A stretch of DNA of 64,000 nt from Ostrinia nubilalis (taxonomy: Eukaryota; Arthropoda; Insecta; Lepidoptera; Crambidae): contig NC_087100.1 in NCBI RefSeq assembly GCF_963855985.1, forward strand, positions 7,103,001-7,167,000. The letters are read 5' to 3'. Made by a program: the position numbers and the translations under genes. Positions 1 to 11,261 of the stretch are shown here, piece by piece. The notes below the pieces were generated by a model. The model was not told the origin of the DNA. It saw only the letters and a list, made by a program, of their open reading frames with translations, and did no database searches. How positions within the stretch are numbered: position 1 is the stretch's first letter; each line of letters opens with the position of its first letter.

Positions 1-403
1 ATTAGAATTATTTGTTTTAAACCTGTCTCGGCTGCCAAATGTTTATTGGGCATTGTAAATTATAAACATAGAAAACAAATAAAAGCAGTTTGACATAGAT
101 TTATTACCATCCCATGTAATAATGTTGAAAGATTTCAATATTTTAGATAGGAAAGGAGGAGAAGAACCAGTAACAATAAAAAACCGTACAGTACAGTACA
201 GTACCGTACAGTTTTCCCGAAGAAAACCCTTACAGCCTTTTATTTCTGAAAAAAAAAACTTAAGTCCAGAAGTTATGAGAAAAAAAAATTAAACAACTCT
301 TATTACGACAATAAGTCGAAGTTTTTTTTTATCAAAATTCATTGATATTATATGTATACTCAAAATAGCCCACATTTGTATTACAAGCCTTCTCTGCTTA
401 CAG
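1..403 (+). other. intron of the SIAH-like gene (5' side not in window)
   Basis: No coding signal. A short GTACA-based microsatellite lies at about 184-212. The last bases form a good acceptor (TTCTCTGCTTACAG). Confidence 0.6.
184..212. repeat. GTACA microsatellite
   Basis: Short imperfect tandem repeats of GTACA inside the first visible intron. Confidence 0.7.
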
Positions 404-572
404 AAAGAATTCTCCCAAATTCGGCCAATGGTGCTCGAGTCCTTAGCCAACAAAGTGCTGTTCCCGTGCACGAATAGCGGATGCCCCAAGCACGCGACGC
501 TGCCTCAGCTGGAAAGGCACGCCCCGCACTGCCAGTACAGAATTATCAACTGTTTTATGTCCAGAGTTTATG
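404..572 (+). CDS. SIAH-like exon a (first zinc finger)
   Basis: This exon follows a pyrimidine-rich acceptor ending in TTACAG (to 403). It opens in frame as KEFSQIRPMVLESLANKVLF and covers the first SIAH-type zinc finger. The donor is GTAAGC at 573. It ends in phase 1, matching the next exon. IRPMVLESLANKVLFPC is the segment that links RING and zinc finger in SIAH proteins, so the RING should be in the exon just upstream. Confidence 0.87.
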
Positions 573-3500
573 GTAAGCTTCACAATAATGTATTTTTTTA
601 GGATATAGTGTTCGAATTACTACTATTAAATTTCTGTTGACTCCTCTAGCTAAAGCTATAGGTATGTTTGTTAGGAGTGTGCTCACCACATTATCCCAGC
701 AGTTGACGGGGTCACGCAGCGTAAGACGTCCACCCACAAGGTGGATCGACGACCTGATAAAGGTAGCAGGAAATCGCTGGATACAGGCCGTTACCAACCA
801 TGCGATGTGGAAGTCATTGGGGGAGGCCTATTTTCAGCAGTGGACGTCTTGTGGCTGAAATGATGATGATGAAGACGGGGTCAACTGCTGATGGACAGCA
901 GTAAAAGTTTATATATCGAAATGGCGTCGAATTAAGCCTCAGTCCGATGCCCACACCGTTGAGCTATCCTATCATGTGCTAAAGCGATATACATAGATAG
1001 GTAGTACTCGTAAGGTAATAATGAAACCAAATCGTTGGTGATGACAATCGAAAGAAATTATATAGAACACATCTGGCAGAGCTAAATAGGTCTACAAAAA
1101 AAGTTTATTTATGGTTTACATTGAAACTCTAAGCCTGTCTCGCCTACGAAGCGCTACGTACTAAGTACTTACCTACTCCACAACAGCTACATATTCGGCC
1201 AGTATTAGGGCGCAACATCACTTCGAATTACTAGAATCAATTCGCTACCAAGAAACAGAAACATATTTTTTTTGTAAAATTCCGTAATTAGATTTTCTTG
1301 TATTTATTTTCTTCAACTTTTATAAAGAAGTTACCTGGTATCGTCACAAAGTTATGTTTCTTAACTTCAGATTTCAAGAGAAAGTATAACAACCTATCGC
1401 AGCAATAGCCGGAACATCGTTTACTAGGAACCAATTACGGCTGGAAACTTTCCTAACACTTGCCCGACACAAATAAATGAAATCAGCAAGCTCATATGCT
1501 ATAACTGACCTGCTATCTTACATCTATATCTATACTTCTATATTAATATTATAAATGCGAAAGTAACTCTGTCTGTCTGTCTGTCTGTCTATCTCGTTTT
1601 CACGCCTAAACCACTGAAGTCCCGGGAAAGGACATAGGGTAGTTTTTATCCCGGTTTTTGAAACAGGGACGCGCGCGATAAAGTTTTTCTGTGACAGACA
1701 AAATTTCACGCGCGCGAAGCCACGGGCGGAAAGCTAATTTTGTAATAAAAATCATTTTATTTTTGCAAGTAGGCTTTTAAAAAGCACTTTCACACGTCCC
1801 AGTATTAATCTTACCACTACTTCGGGACAATAAATGGGCCAGTGCTGAGAATAAGCAGCACAAGAAAATACACACAAACACAACATAAATCTTAGACAGA
1901 GAAACATTTATAAAAGTTTGAAATATTTTTGCTAATAGTACGAGTACAAATCAGCAAAAAAATCAATTTAAGCGTTTGACATTGTCGTACCTAAAATACC
2001 TACAAGACATTATAGAAAGTCGGTACAGTCTACTTTGTAGATGTATGTAAAGTCAAGTAAATATCTTTATGTGAATGTTCTCATATAGGTGCAGATGTAC
2101 TTGCCACGTGCATGAGATGCGCCAGATTAATGGTCACGGTGATAAGCGATAGAATTACAAAGTCTGTTCTTAATGGAACAATAGTTTATCTGATAATTTT
2201 GATCTAAGTTACTACGCTACACTACACGAGTGCGAGCAACTGCTAAGTGTCTGTGTAGTTGTAATGTACTTAAAATTACAAGGCTAAGACAGAAATGGAT
2301 GCAGTCTCTGTTTCTTGGGAATAGTGTTCGCAACCCTCTGCGAACTGCTGCAGTTGTGTTAGAGCTAAAGTTTTAATTGAATAAAGTTTATAAGCTGATG
2401 AATACTAAATTGTGTTGTAACTAGACAAGGAGAAGCAACAGTGCAAGCCAAATACTATTGAGTAATACTCGGACTTCTGACAAACATTCGGTTTTATCTT
2501 CAAAGTTGACTTCCCTTTCAAAAAAGCTTTAAGGCGGTATTTTTGACAATTTATTCCTTGTCGGAGTAAAATTGGACTTTACCTCACACTTAGGAACCCA
2601 ATATTACTTTCTGAGCTCTGCATTTAAAATTTAATGTCGTATTCTAGAGGAAGTCTTTTTCCTTAGGGATTAAATATAAGGTAAATTTTACGTACGAAAG
2701 CTTGAACACGGGAAGTTTTTGAAGAGGAAAATGGTGTTGTAGATATAAAGTTTGCTGGCAGTTACGTGGAAAATGATAATCAAGGCTCTTTATGTAGTGT
2801 ATCTCTCTATGATTTCAAGAAAATGTGAAATGAATTAACCAGATTACAGACATCCCTATGCATACCTATCTACATTAGTAATTCAGGAAAAGAAAACGTA
2901 CCTAATGATGAATTTTTTCCTTGTATCATTATTTTCTCCTTGGTATTGTGTACAACAACTTTTAACTGACTATTCTTTTTTTTTTAAGTTGAGTTTGGTT
3001 ATGAATATTACAACCCTGGTATATTCCACAGGTGATTGCAAATGGGAAGGTCGAGCTGGTGAGTGGATGGACCACTGCTTCGTGGATCACAAACAGAAAG
3101 TGACGGACCTACCCTTCATCACAGTCAGGGATAGATGGGACGCGAAGAGAACCGAGCCCGTGTTGAACTATTTCCTTCTGAGGTGTTATGAGAAGGTCTT
3201 CAATGTGTATCAGATTTATGATAAAAGAGGAGGTCAGTTGCACAATACTGTACATGATTTTTTTTCAAAACATTATACTTACTTATTTGTATTGCATACT
3301 TACTTCCGTTAACCTCTCGTGGTGAATGCCTGTGTTACGAGTTTGTTTACCATAATAGTCGGGCAGCGGAGGGGTTCGAACCAGCGTTCCTCAGATCAGT
3401 CAGATTGATGCTTCCTATATTATTATTCTTCTTGTGAATTTATTGTTTTACAGCTCTGTACCTAGTAATTAATTAATTGCAGGAAGGATGATGTGGACGG

Positions 3501-6500
3501 TGCTGGTCAACGATGACAATGCAGAAAAATTCTACTTCGAAGTGGATCTATTTCTCCCCAACGTACCCAGCAAAAGGATTGTTTACAGGTATTTTTCCAA
3601 CACTTGCTGCATTCCGATAAAAAAAAAATGACTTTATATTTGGCCTGCTGTGTCCTATTCGTTATTACGAGTATTATTTGGATAGGTTGTCCTCAATCCA
3701 ATTATTTCTGTCCAGGGGCCAAGTCAGCCTCTTTTCACCTATGCTTCCAATTTCACATGCCTATTATGTCCCTTTATCATAGTTGCTGTTATTCAAACTT
3801 TAGGACGAATCACTCTGATTTAATAATCATAATATTTGGGTTTTTTGTCTTGACTTTTTATCGTCTTTCCTATTCAAACCCAGTCAAGGACTGATAAATT
3901 AAACTGCTGTGATTTAACACGCGTATTAACTTAATGCGTTTAATAATGATAGTACATGCCATTGACTTTTATCTGTGACCTTAGTTAGAAATATTAAAAC
4001 ATTATTATGAATCAAAGAAATTTTATTTACACCCTCTTGGGCTATATTTTTAACTTAGCATAGAACAGAGCAAATAAAGAACATGAAACAATCTTGTTCC
4101 ACCAAACATTAAGCCACCCGATTTATTGCCCAAATCTTCTTTGTAAATAATATCATAACTCCTAAAAGTTTGTCAAAATTCGCACTTATTTCCTCAGGGA
4201 GTATTATAAATTGTGCAATTTGCGGAATACTTAGGCTTTTTCTTACTTGTTGTTTTGTCCCTTTCAGACGACCTTGTAAGTGCGAGAAGGACGCCGACTT
4301 CTTGGAGCACACCCAAAATGTTTACATTCCCGTAGAAAATGTCTTCTCTATGCTCGATGAAAACGAAAGCACGAACTTTACAGTTCGCATAGGTAAGTTA
4401 GTCTTGAGAAGTTTTAAGTAACTGAAATATTTTATGCACGTTTAGCTACTTGTATAAAACTAAAAATTCCCGTTAAAGGACAATGTTCGTTCTCCATACA
4501 TTGTTCGCCTAAAGAACCAACAATTTTGACATATTACTACCCGAAAGCGAAATAATACGATTCTGTGTGTAAGAACAATGATTCCTGATGGACACTTGCC
4601 ATAAAATTAATGATTAAGAATATTAAATCACAGCGATTTTATAATATGTCGTTTATGACAACATGGCGTCTAATGTATTGTGTGAATGTATGAACACCGA
4701 TTCGCGAAAAATGTTTTGTATTGTCGTCACGCCGAGTCGCAGCCAAATAGTATAAAATAATAGAACAAGTTTTAGAAATACAACTCGGCATTCCACTTTT
4801 ACAATATGCCCACATATTGCACGTAAATAAACAACATGAATCGTAGGTTGTTTCCACCCTTGTCATCTGACACATGAAATAAACTCCTATTGTATTATAG
4901 ATATCGAAGCCGAATCGTATATAATAATAGAATGGGTTTTGGAGATCACTCGGGGTTCCACTTTTATAAAATACCTACATATTACATAAAAATACCACGA
5001 ATTATGAGTTTTCTTTTCACCATTTACATCTGACACGAGATAACAAACTCGTATCTCCATGACTACCATCGTAGTCTATGCCAAAGACTACAATATTTTA
5101 AGCAAGAAGTTTCAAACCTTAGCGGCTACGGTAACCCCTGGGCCACATACATCATGATAACATTCGGTCGACACCGGAACGAAGTCTTGCGATTATGCAA
5201 AAAAGCATCGTATTCTAGTGCGGCTATATCACGTTCAACCGGGGTTTTAATTCGACTAAAGTCCTGACTAAAGACTGGAAGAAAATACGCCGCATTGTAT
5301 GAGCACTTCGTGTTCGTTAAAGCGGCTTCAGATCTAGAGCCCACATAGTTTTCTTTCCAATAATATCCGCAAGTAGCGCTGCATGATCTTTACAACAAAA
5401 ACGGCAATAGTTATTAAGGTGCCAAAATTATATGATTACTTTGGCACGGTATTATACACGTTCGAAGATTTGTCATTTTCATTCATTTCTTCATCATCAT
5501 CATCATTTCAGCCACAGGACGTCCACTACTGAACATAGGCCTCCCCCAATGACTTCCACATCGCACGGTTGGTAGCGGCCTGCATCCAGCGCCTTCCCGC
5601 TACCTTTATCAGGTCGTCGGTCCACCTTGTGGTGGGTTGACATTGCAGAATATGACTTTTGATAGGTTCATCATAGAATTCGGCGGGGATATCCTCACGG
5701 AGGAAGTTCGTAAAAGGGCGGAACAAGATCTTATAATAATGCAAGGCCGAAGCTGTTACGCGCGTGCTCATACGTGTAATCCGGCGAGTATGCAATAAAT
5801 AGTAATGTCTGGTAAATAGTGGTAATACGTATCGTTCGTTCGTTCGTTTCAGCCGAAAAGACGTCCACTGCTGGACAAAGGCCTCCCCCAAGGATTTCCA
5901 CGAAGACCGATCCTGCACCGCTCGCATACAGGCACCTCCCGCGACCTTAACCAGATCGTCGGTCCACCTAGTGGGAGGCCTGCCCACGCTACGTCTTTCG
6001 GCTCGTGGTCGCCACTCAAGAACTTTCCTGCCCCAGCGGCCATCAGCTCTACGAGCTATGTGCCCCGCCCCGTCTATGTCTGTATGCGCTACGATTACAG
6101 GGTATCATTTTGCATAGTCGCAAGACTTCACTCCGCTGCTGTCAAATCAATGTCGCATAATGTTATCGCAATGTGTGTGGCCCTTGGCCAAATCACAGAA
6201 GCCTATGCGAAGAAAGAGCACTTGAATGACAATAAAAATCAGGGTTACCATTTTATAAGATTTCCTCACTATTGAGGGTAACAAAGTAACATTAATAATC
6301 TAGCCATTAATTACATTTATTACCTATACGAGAAAGTAAAGCAACATGCGGTTTTATTTTAATTTGTAAAATATTAAACCCCTCATATTTGTAACAGTTT
6401 GTTCCAAGTTTAGTTTTACTGTTTTGTTAACAGTATTGCTGTTTCAGCTGTCACTGTGAAGCTTTGGGAAAATAAATAAATAGAAAAAATATTAACATAA

Positions 6501-8383
6501 ATATTTATTTAAGTTTTTATGTTCATTATCATAATATGCCAATTTAAGTTACACTGTGTGACAGTCTTTGACACTAAACAAACTCTTCAGCTTAATAATA
6601 CCTACCTACAGGGCGTTTTTATAGTTACTCTTGCTGATGAAACAAGAAGGGTTGATTCTACTACTGAAATACAACTACTTTTCTTACAGGACCAATATCA
6701 AATTCTCAAAAAAATTCACATCCTCGTGATGGTGATAATTTCTATGGAGAGGTTTTTTTATATTCGGTCTCTTGGGATAAGTTATTCCATTTGAGCAGTA
6801 GAATTAATCCTTTTTATTCGATCACATATAAAAACAACACAAGTGTTTAGGAAAACTTCTTCTTTGGTATGGTATCACTACGGAGTTATAATGTCGGCAA
6901 CTCTGTATCACTGACTTGTAACTTTCAAACAGCATGAATAATAAGGGCACCACATTGGTTTTCTTTCTGAAAAAAGGCTTTCAGTTTTAGTACTAACCCT
7001 TTAGCACTATTTCATTGAAATAAAAATACAATAAACGCACAGAAGACTGAAATTGAGTCAACTGTGGTCAACTGACGTGACATTTATAATTTGTTGACAT
7101 TATGACAGTTTGACAAGACTAGGGATTGAAAAAGTTTTAATTGAAAAAGTAAAATGACAATTTATTAAAACGATTCACATGGATATAATCGATTAAAAAT
7201 ATTTATAAAATGTTCTGATACTTGCCTGTAGCGATTATCCAATCCTGGTTTCTACTGAAAAACTACCTCGTGGCAAGATTTTAATAAAATAATAAAATCT
7301 TTATCTTCTCTTTCACAATCTATAAAAGTTCATTTGGTCTATTATTATACATGTGCTATGAATGAGGGTTTTCGCGATTGAAAAATCCGCGAGATGGCAA
7401 TACGTAGACGCGAGGTCCAAATGCTGCATGATTGGTGGATATCTGTCAATGTCATGTCAAAAATAACCAATCATGCAGCATTTGGACCTCACGTCTACGT
7501 ATTGCCATCTGGCGGATTTTTCAATCGCGAAAACCCTCATTGGCATAGATTATGAGAGACTGGCAACTATACTAGGTTGATATATGTTCCTCACACTTCA
7601 ACTGGCATTGGATTCAACATCGGATTCTGACACTTTTACAGTTATGATACCATGAATATCAGTTTATGGTCCTAATTATTTTTATTTTATTTACGACCTT
7701 CGACCAGTTGGACACTTTAGATAGCTTCTTGTAATAGTGTCAATATCTTTTTAGCTTTTAACGCAAATCTAGTCTTCAAAGCAGTTTAACGATTTATTTT
7801 ATTTTCAAAATCGATATTTTATTGTCTATGATGGCCGCAGGAACATCACTATACATGGACTCCCAGCAATAAAGTACGGTAATGCCTCGTACAGATTTTA
7901 TCGGCAAAAATTATGGAACTTGATAGGTTTTAGACCATGCCACGCACCAAAACGTCCGGAAGTTGTAATAGTATTATAGAATAAACGTTAAAAGACTTAT
8001 TTATTTAATTTTTCAATGCTTAAGTGTCCATTAGAATGAAAGGGTGCTTAATGTATTAAAAAAAATAGAAAATAATTATGATGGGTTAATGTTTTTGGGC
8101 GGTTTTTTAGGCGGTTTCTGACAATGTCCTTTGAACCTAATCTGCTTATGATTATTTTCACTTATAAATGACTTAACGTTAAACTCTTCCTACCAAGAAA
8201 AATACAGAGAGTTGAACTTGACAAATTTTCGGGAAGGTTGTATTTATTTTTAAAAAAAACCTACTAATTATTTTACTTTGTTTTCCAGGTGAAGTAGAAA
8301 ACCTACCTCTGCTGGAAGCACCGACTCAGAGTGAAAGTCTAATTTTCCTGAATGAAGATCAAAAAGATGATATAATGGCATAA
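404..8383 (+). CDS. SIAH/SINA-type E3 ubiquitin ligase, 3' part (five exons, 5' end outside window)
   Basis: The coding sequence is join(404-572, 3032-3232, 3483-3588, 4268-4392, 8289-8383). SIAH proteins transfer ubiquitin to substrates bound by their C-terminal SINA domain. The first exon reads FPCTNSGCPKHATLPQLERH and continues into a His/Cys pair, which is the first SIAH-type zinc finger. The second exon holds the second finger, CKWEGRAGEWMDHCFVDH, with the Cys-x11-His spacing of the family. The remaining residues (about 165) are a divergent SINA domain with motifs such as KFYFEVDLFLPN. All four junctions are GT-AG and the phases (1,1,2,1) match. The RING finger and start codon are not in the window, so they must lie left of position 1. 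The divergent C-terminus suggests one of the SIAH-like paralogues seen in insects rather than sina itself. Ligase activity is inferred because the RING is unseen. Confidence 0.88.
715..873 (+). mobile_element. RTE-type LINE 3' end, 5'-truncated (TGA/ATG-tailed family)
   Basis: The sequence encodes the C-terminal signature of lepidopteran RTE proteins (RPPTRWIDDLIKVAGNRW, then WKSLGEAYFQQWTSCG and a stop). It ends with GGCTGAAATGATGATGATGA, the typical RTE tail. It sits inside an intron of the SIAH-like gene, in the same orientation as the gene. Only the last 160 bp are present, so it is dead. Confidence 0.8.
1529..1737 (+). mobile_element. non-autonomous Helitron-like element (GTCT-array family)
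   Basis: It begins TCTATACTTC and ends in CTAA. It is flanked by A on the left and T on the right, as expected for Helitrons, which start with TC, end in CTRR and insert between A and T. Inside is ATTATAAATGCGAAAGTAAC followed by a (GTCT)n array at about 1568-1591 and a CG-rich 3' region (CGCGCGAAGCCACGGGCGG). The same family recurs in reverse orientation at 19007. Confidence 0.7.
1757..1870 (+). repeat. dispersed LINE-3'-end-like repeat, copy 1
   Basis: The segment contains GGACAATAAATGGGCCAGTG and AAAGCACTTTCACACGTCCC. Further copies lie at 33278 (+), 35318 (-) and 45848 (-). I take it to be the 3' end of a non-LTR element, but the family is not identified. Confidence 0.6.
3032..3232 (+). 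CDS. SIAH-like exon b (second zinc finger, start of SINA domain)
   Basis: The acceptor is TTCCACAG and the donor is GTCAGT at 3233. The reading frame gives GDCKWEGRAGEWMDHCFVDH, the second finger, followed by the start of the substrate-binding domain (DRWDAKRTEPVLNYFLLRCY). The open frame extends upstream to 2905, but that part is intron: it has a typical pyrimidine tract and no family similarity. Confidence 0.88.
3308..3402 (-). mobile_element. tRNA-derived SINE fragment, copy 1
   Basis: On the minus strand it reads GAGGAACGCTGGTTCGAACC, with a B-box-like GGTTCGAACC, followed by CCGACTATTATGGTAAAC. The same sequence recurs at 13985-14055 (-). Both are partial. It lies in the short intron between exons b and c. 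Confidence 0.55.
3483..3588 (+). CDS. SIAH-like exon c (SINA domain)
   Basis: The acceptor is AATTGCAG and the donor is GTATTT at 3589. It encodes RMMWTVLVNDDNAEKFYFEV and then DLFLPNVPSKRIVYR. The alternation of Trp/Tyr/Phe beta-strand residues and the KFYFEV motif are typical of SINA domains of SIAH-like proteins. It ends in phase 2, matching exon d. Confidence 0.85.
3589..4267 (+). other. intron c-d, no recognised feature
   Basis: AT-rich, with open frames on both strands that look random. The end is a normal acceptor. Confidence 0.6.
4268..4392 (+). CDS. SIAH-like exon d (SINA domain)
   Basis: The acceptor is CCCTTTCAG and the donor is GTAAGT at 4393. It encodes RPCKCEKDADFLEHTQNVYI and then PVENVFSMLDENESTNFTVRIG, consistent with the late part of a SINA domain. 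The internal phase restores an Arg codon across the c-d junction. Confidence 0.82.
4735..5065. repeat. diverged tandem duplication, two units with 167-bp offset
   Basis: Unit 1 starts near 4735 (AGCCAAATAGTATAAAATAA at 4741). Unit 2 starts near 4902 (AGCCGAATCGTATATAATAA at 4908). Both continue through TTCCACTTTTA, CATATT and CATCTGACAC to the same end. They are clearly homologous but differ at many positions, so the duplication is old. Confidence 0.65.
5491..5637 (-). mobile_element. RTE LINE 3' end, minus strand (ATG/TGA-tailed)
   Basis: It starts with TCATCATCATCATCATTTCAGCC and continues with GACGTCCACTACTGAACATAGG. Read on the minus strand it is the end of the RTE protein (GRRWMQAATNRAMWKSLGEA). 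It is truncated at about 5637. Confidence 0.78.
5829..6062 (-). mobile_element. RTE LINE 3' end, minus strand (ACGA-tailed family)
   Basis: The tail is (CGTT)n followed by TCAGCCGAAAAGACGTCCAC. It is a second RTE subfamily, with ACGA instead of TGA repeats. On the minus strand it encodes the signature GGPTIWLRSREVPVCERCR in a shifted frame. It lies nose to tail with the previous RTE fragment, and together they create a fused open frame that is not a gene. Confidence 0.75.
6191..7361 (+). other. intron d-e, no recognised feature
   Basis: AT-rich sequence without family resemblance that I can see. Confidence 0.5.
7362..7540. mobile_element. 179-bp hairpin MITE
   Basis: It is a near-perfect inverted repeat. 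The left arm starts ATGAGGGTTTTCGCGATTGA and the right arm ends in its reverse complement. Arms are about 75 bp and include GGCAATACGTAGACG and AGGTCCAAATGCTGCATGAT, with a loop of about 25 bp. No coding capacity. It lies in the last intron of the SIAH-like gene. Confidence 0.8.
7541..8288 (+). other. 3' part of intron d-e, nothing recognised
   Basis: AT-rich, ending in the TTTTCCAG acceptor. Confidence 0.5.
8289..8383 (+). CDS. SIAH-like last exon with stop codon
   Basis: The acceptor is TGTTTTCCAG. The frame continues with GEVENLPLLEAPTQSESLIF and a short acidic tail, then TAA at 8381-8383. The intron before it is 3.9 kb and full of repeats. The exon assignment rests on phase match and on the strong acceptor; the tail itself is not a conserved motif. 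Confidence 0.72.
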
Positions 8384-8730
8384 AAGTTGTACTAGACACT
8401 ATAAAAATATTATAAGGAGCGTTAACACGCGATACTACTGGTGTTACTTATTTACAGTTTTCAATATCCTTGTTTTATGCATAACTTTATAAAAATGACG
8501 TCCGTAAAAATCCTCAGGTTAGCTTGTCACAATACTGTGGTATGTGCTGACAATCGTGCTTAAAGTTTTTCTATTTAAAAAGTGATTGATTATTAAAAAA
8601 AAAATAAGAAAAAGACCAAGGCAAGTTTGTATATTTCTTTTCATTTTATTACTAAATTCTATCAAGTTTTAGAGTCATTATTTTATTTTGTTAACTATTT
8701 CTCAAATAAACATCACAATAAATTCGAGAG
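8384..8730 (+). other. probable 3' UTR of the SIAH-like gene
   Basis: AT-rich sequence follows the stop codon. A candidate AATAAA polyadenylation signal lies near 8705 (CAAATAAACATC), with AATAAATTCG shortly after. The exact cleavage site cannot be fixed by eye. Confidence 0.4.
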
Positions 8731-10189
8731 CCATTAAACGCAAATTGAAGCACTTTTTAACGTGATCACAAATAACAAAATTATCAAACTCAATCTCTTT
8801 TTCGTGTCGATAAAATGGGATCGCTTCTTCCAACCCAATTATTTTGCCCAAAACTTCGTTCATTGATTAAAAAATTAACAAGGCTTTTTGCGACTTGTAA
8901 TTAAGTAGTAAGTTCGTGGGCTTTTGCTACTTCTGTGATCAAGAATTCTTTATAAAACAGCCTCAAAAATAGCCTGCCCTTTTGGACTTGCCTACTTTTG
9001 TACTTTAAACTTTGGACTTGGAGATCTCACAAAGCTGATAGATTGAGATGACATGTGGATTGCAAGGTATTATGGTAAAAACTAATGAGTTAACAATTTT
9101 TGAAAACAGGAAAAAAATCAAAATGTACTTACCTAATCAACTTGAAATTAAAAGTTTAATACCTTTTAAAACGAGTAAGTAAGTTAATTTTACCTACATC
9201 TAAAAAGGGAGGAGGTTCTCATTTAGGTTTAGTAATATTTTCTTTGAACACTACAATACAATTTTACCGAAAAGACAATTCCTTTAACTAAAACCAATCT
9301 GAGTTTCACAAAGAAAGAAGTCCATTCCACATGCATTCTTTTATGTCCGCAGTTTGAAGCAAACGAACTGAAAATTTCTAGTTCAAATAAAAATATATTG
9401 ACGAAGCAATCGATCCCATACAAACCATTAAACTTTAAGCGTACTGATAGAAAATATCGGAAATACCAACTGGGACAAAGCGGAATATTCCTTTGAAAAC
9501 TATTCTGCGCTCAGACTTCATTTGCGAACATTCTAGAAGTTTTGCTTTAGTTTGCGCCATCCAGATAAGTGGGGCTGTGTTTACATAAATATTTACTCTC
9601 GCGAAGACGTTAAGGAAAACTTTAAAGTTTTGAAAATCTTTTTGAGAAAACCTTCATTTGTGCAGTTGTATTAATTTAAAAATGTTGAATAGATATTTTT
9701 CGAGTAGAAACTTCCTTGTATGTAGTGAATAGACCTTGCTTTTGTTCCCACTGTAGACTTAAACTCTAGTAAACAGGATCTACACGACAGAGAAGGGAAA
9801 ACTTATTTCAGAGGCATTGAAAGAACAGAACGGCCATTGGACCCGCAACGAAACTATCAAAAGAAAATAGGAGAGATTCAAATTAAAGGTTAGACTTCCC
9901 TTTTGGTGAAGATGATGAGATGTCAAATAGCTAACAGATCATAATAAAGTGCTAATTACTGTGTAAAATGTGAGCTATCTATAAATACGTAACTAACCAA
10001 TTTTCTTTATCATGTGTCATATTTTTCAACCGCTTTCATATCCAGGGGCATTTGTAACTTTAATAATTCCTTTACCCATCTGATGTTTTAAATTACGTTC
10101 AGATGACAACGTATTTGTACGTTTTTGCAGCGCTTAAATTCGCCCTGTAAATCACACCGCGAAATTATGAGAGCATGAAATTTATTACT
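8731..10189. other. intergenic, no recognised feature
   Basis: AT-rich; short open frames only. A weak exon-like stretch near 9824-9890 was rejected. Confidence 0.5.
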
Positions 10190-10193
10190 TTAA

Positions 10194-11261
10194 CCCATTT
10201 AGACCGATAGTTATTTTTGTAATTAAAAATTGATTTTTCAGCAAAAACTTACAAAGGGAAGCATAAAAATCATGAAAAAAATATTTTAAAAAAATGTCCA
10301 TAAATAGGGGGCCGTGGGGAGCCCGTACCATATAGGGTACAGTAGGTCTATAAGTATGCAAAACATACTCGTTGTTCAAAGAAGGTTTTTATTTATTTTT
10401 GTGATATCAAATAAAAATAAAATCACACAATCACCAGTATCACACTTGGCATATCTTGTAAGACGTTTTCTGTAATACTAACCACATTTGGTTCTTTTTT
10501 TCTACCTTTTTCAAAGTTAGTGAGGATAGCTGAAGAAGACCTGGCTTTTTCAGACTTGTTACGTTTAATGCTATCCATAATCGCATTTAGCGACACGACG
10601 TTGGAAATTTAGCAAATCCATCGAAGAAAACTCTGAGGGAAATTATTCACATTGACACTATCTTTATCGCTTGAATCTTCGTCGGTCTGATCATCATTAG
10701 CAGTCATCTGACAAGACAGCAATAGAAAAATACTACGATTGGTTTATGTTTGCTGAATTTATCAAATTTTTCATGAGTTTTGGCAATATAGTGATTATAG
10801 TGAAGCATTGATAGCCTAAAACAAATAAAAATAATAAAAAATAAATTATATTTTCTCGCATGATTTGTTCATGCATAGACCTACTGTACCTTATACGGTA
10901 CACCTATATTAGACTGGAATAAACCGTATAAAAATAATCTCAATAATATTTTTTTTTGTAGTCATGATATCTATTATACTCAATTTTTTAAATAAAATTG
11001 ATAAATAAAATAATTAACCATAAATAATAAGAAATTATACCTTGTTGAATACATTGTAAATATTTTTTTTGTTTTCTGTCGATGATTTTTATCAATATTT
11101 CCGAAACCACTTGTTAAAAACATATTTTTAAATATTTTTGTGTAAAATAATAACTTTAAGCTTACTGTCACAATCATTTTCACAAATTAACAACAGTTTG
11201 GTACTTCAAAATATTTTCAAAAAGATACCGTACCACATAGGGTACAGTAGGTCTATATGGG
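10194..11261 (-). mobile_element. piggyBac-like element, non-autonomous
   Basis: TTAA lies immediately outside both ends (10190-10193 and 11262-11265), as in piggyBac insertions, and the element runs CCC...GGG. The ends match: TTAACCCATTTAGACC on the left and the complement of TTAACCCATATAGACC on the right. A subterminal motif of about 28 bp (core ACCTACTGTACC) occurs at about 10323 and 11227, and in the middle at about 10876. The interior keeps a short broken minus-strand reading frame but is too short for a transposase. Confidence 0.75.
10435..10707 (-). pseudogene. possible transposase N-terminus remnant inside the piggyBac-like element
   Basis: From an ATG at 10707 the minus strand reads MTANDDQTDEDSSDKDSVNV, an acidic Ser/Asp-rich start. 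One TAA follows after about 33 codons, then the frame stays open through a Lys/Ser-rich stretch (DSIKRNKSEKARSSSAI) until TGA near 10435. Acidic N-termini are usual for piggyBac transposases, but no catalytic residue is present. The assignment is inference from position. Confidence 0.4.

Larger units (their letters stand above)
5130..6190. mobile_element. old inverted-repeat (foldback) element invaded by two RTE fragments
   Basis: The left arm at about 5138-5213, read on the minus strand, shares TTTTGCATAxTCGCAAGACTTC, AATGTTATC and TGTGGCCC with the right arm at about 6100-6189 on the plus strand. The DNA between is largely two RTE tails. The exact ends and any target duplication are not visible. 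Confidence 0.45.

Noticed and set aside
3604..3894. 96-codon open frame on the plus strand between two SIAH-like exons
   Set aside because: Lies wholly in an intron between matching splice sites; composition is random AT-rich.
5526..5987. 153-codon minus-strand frame resembling an RTE protein end twice
   Set aside because: Accidental fusion of two adjacent RTE tails of different subfamilies; not a gene.
9824..9890. Exon-like stretch after TTATTTCAG reading IERTERPLDPQRNYQKKIGE
   Set aside because: Weak donor (GTTAGA), no family resemblance and no neighbouring exon.
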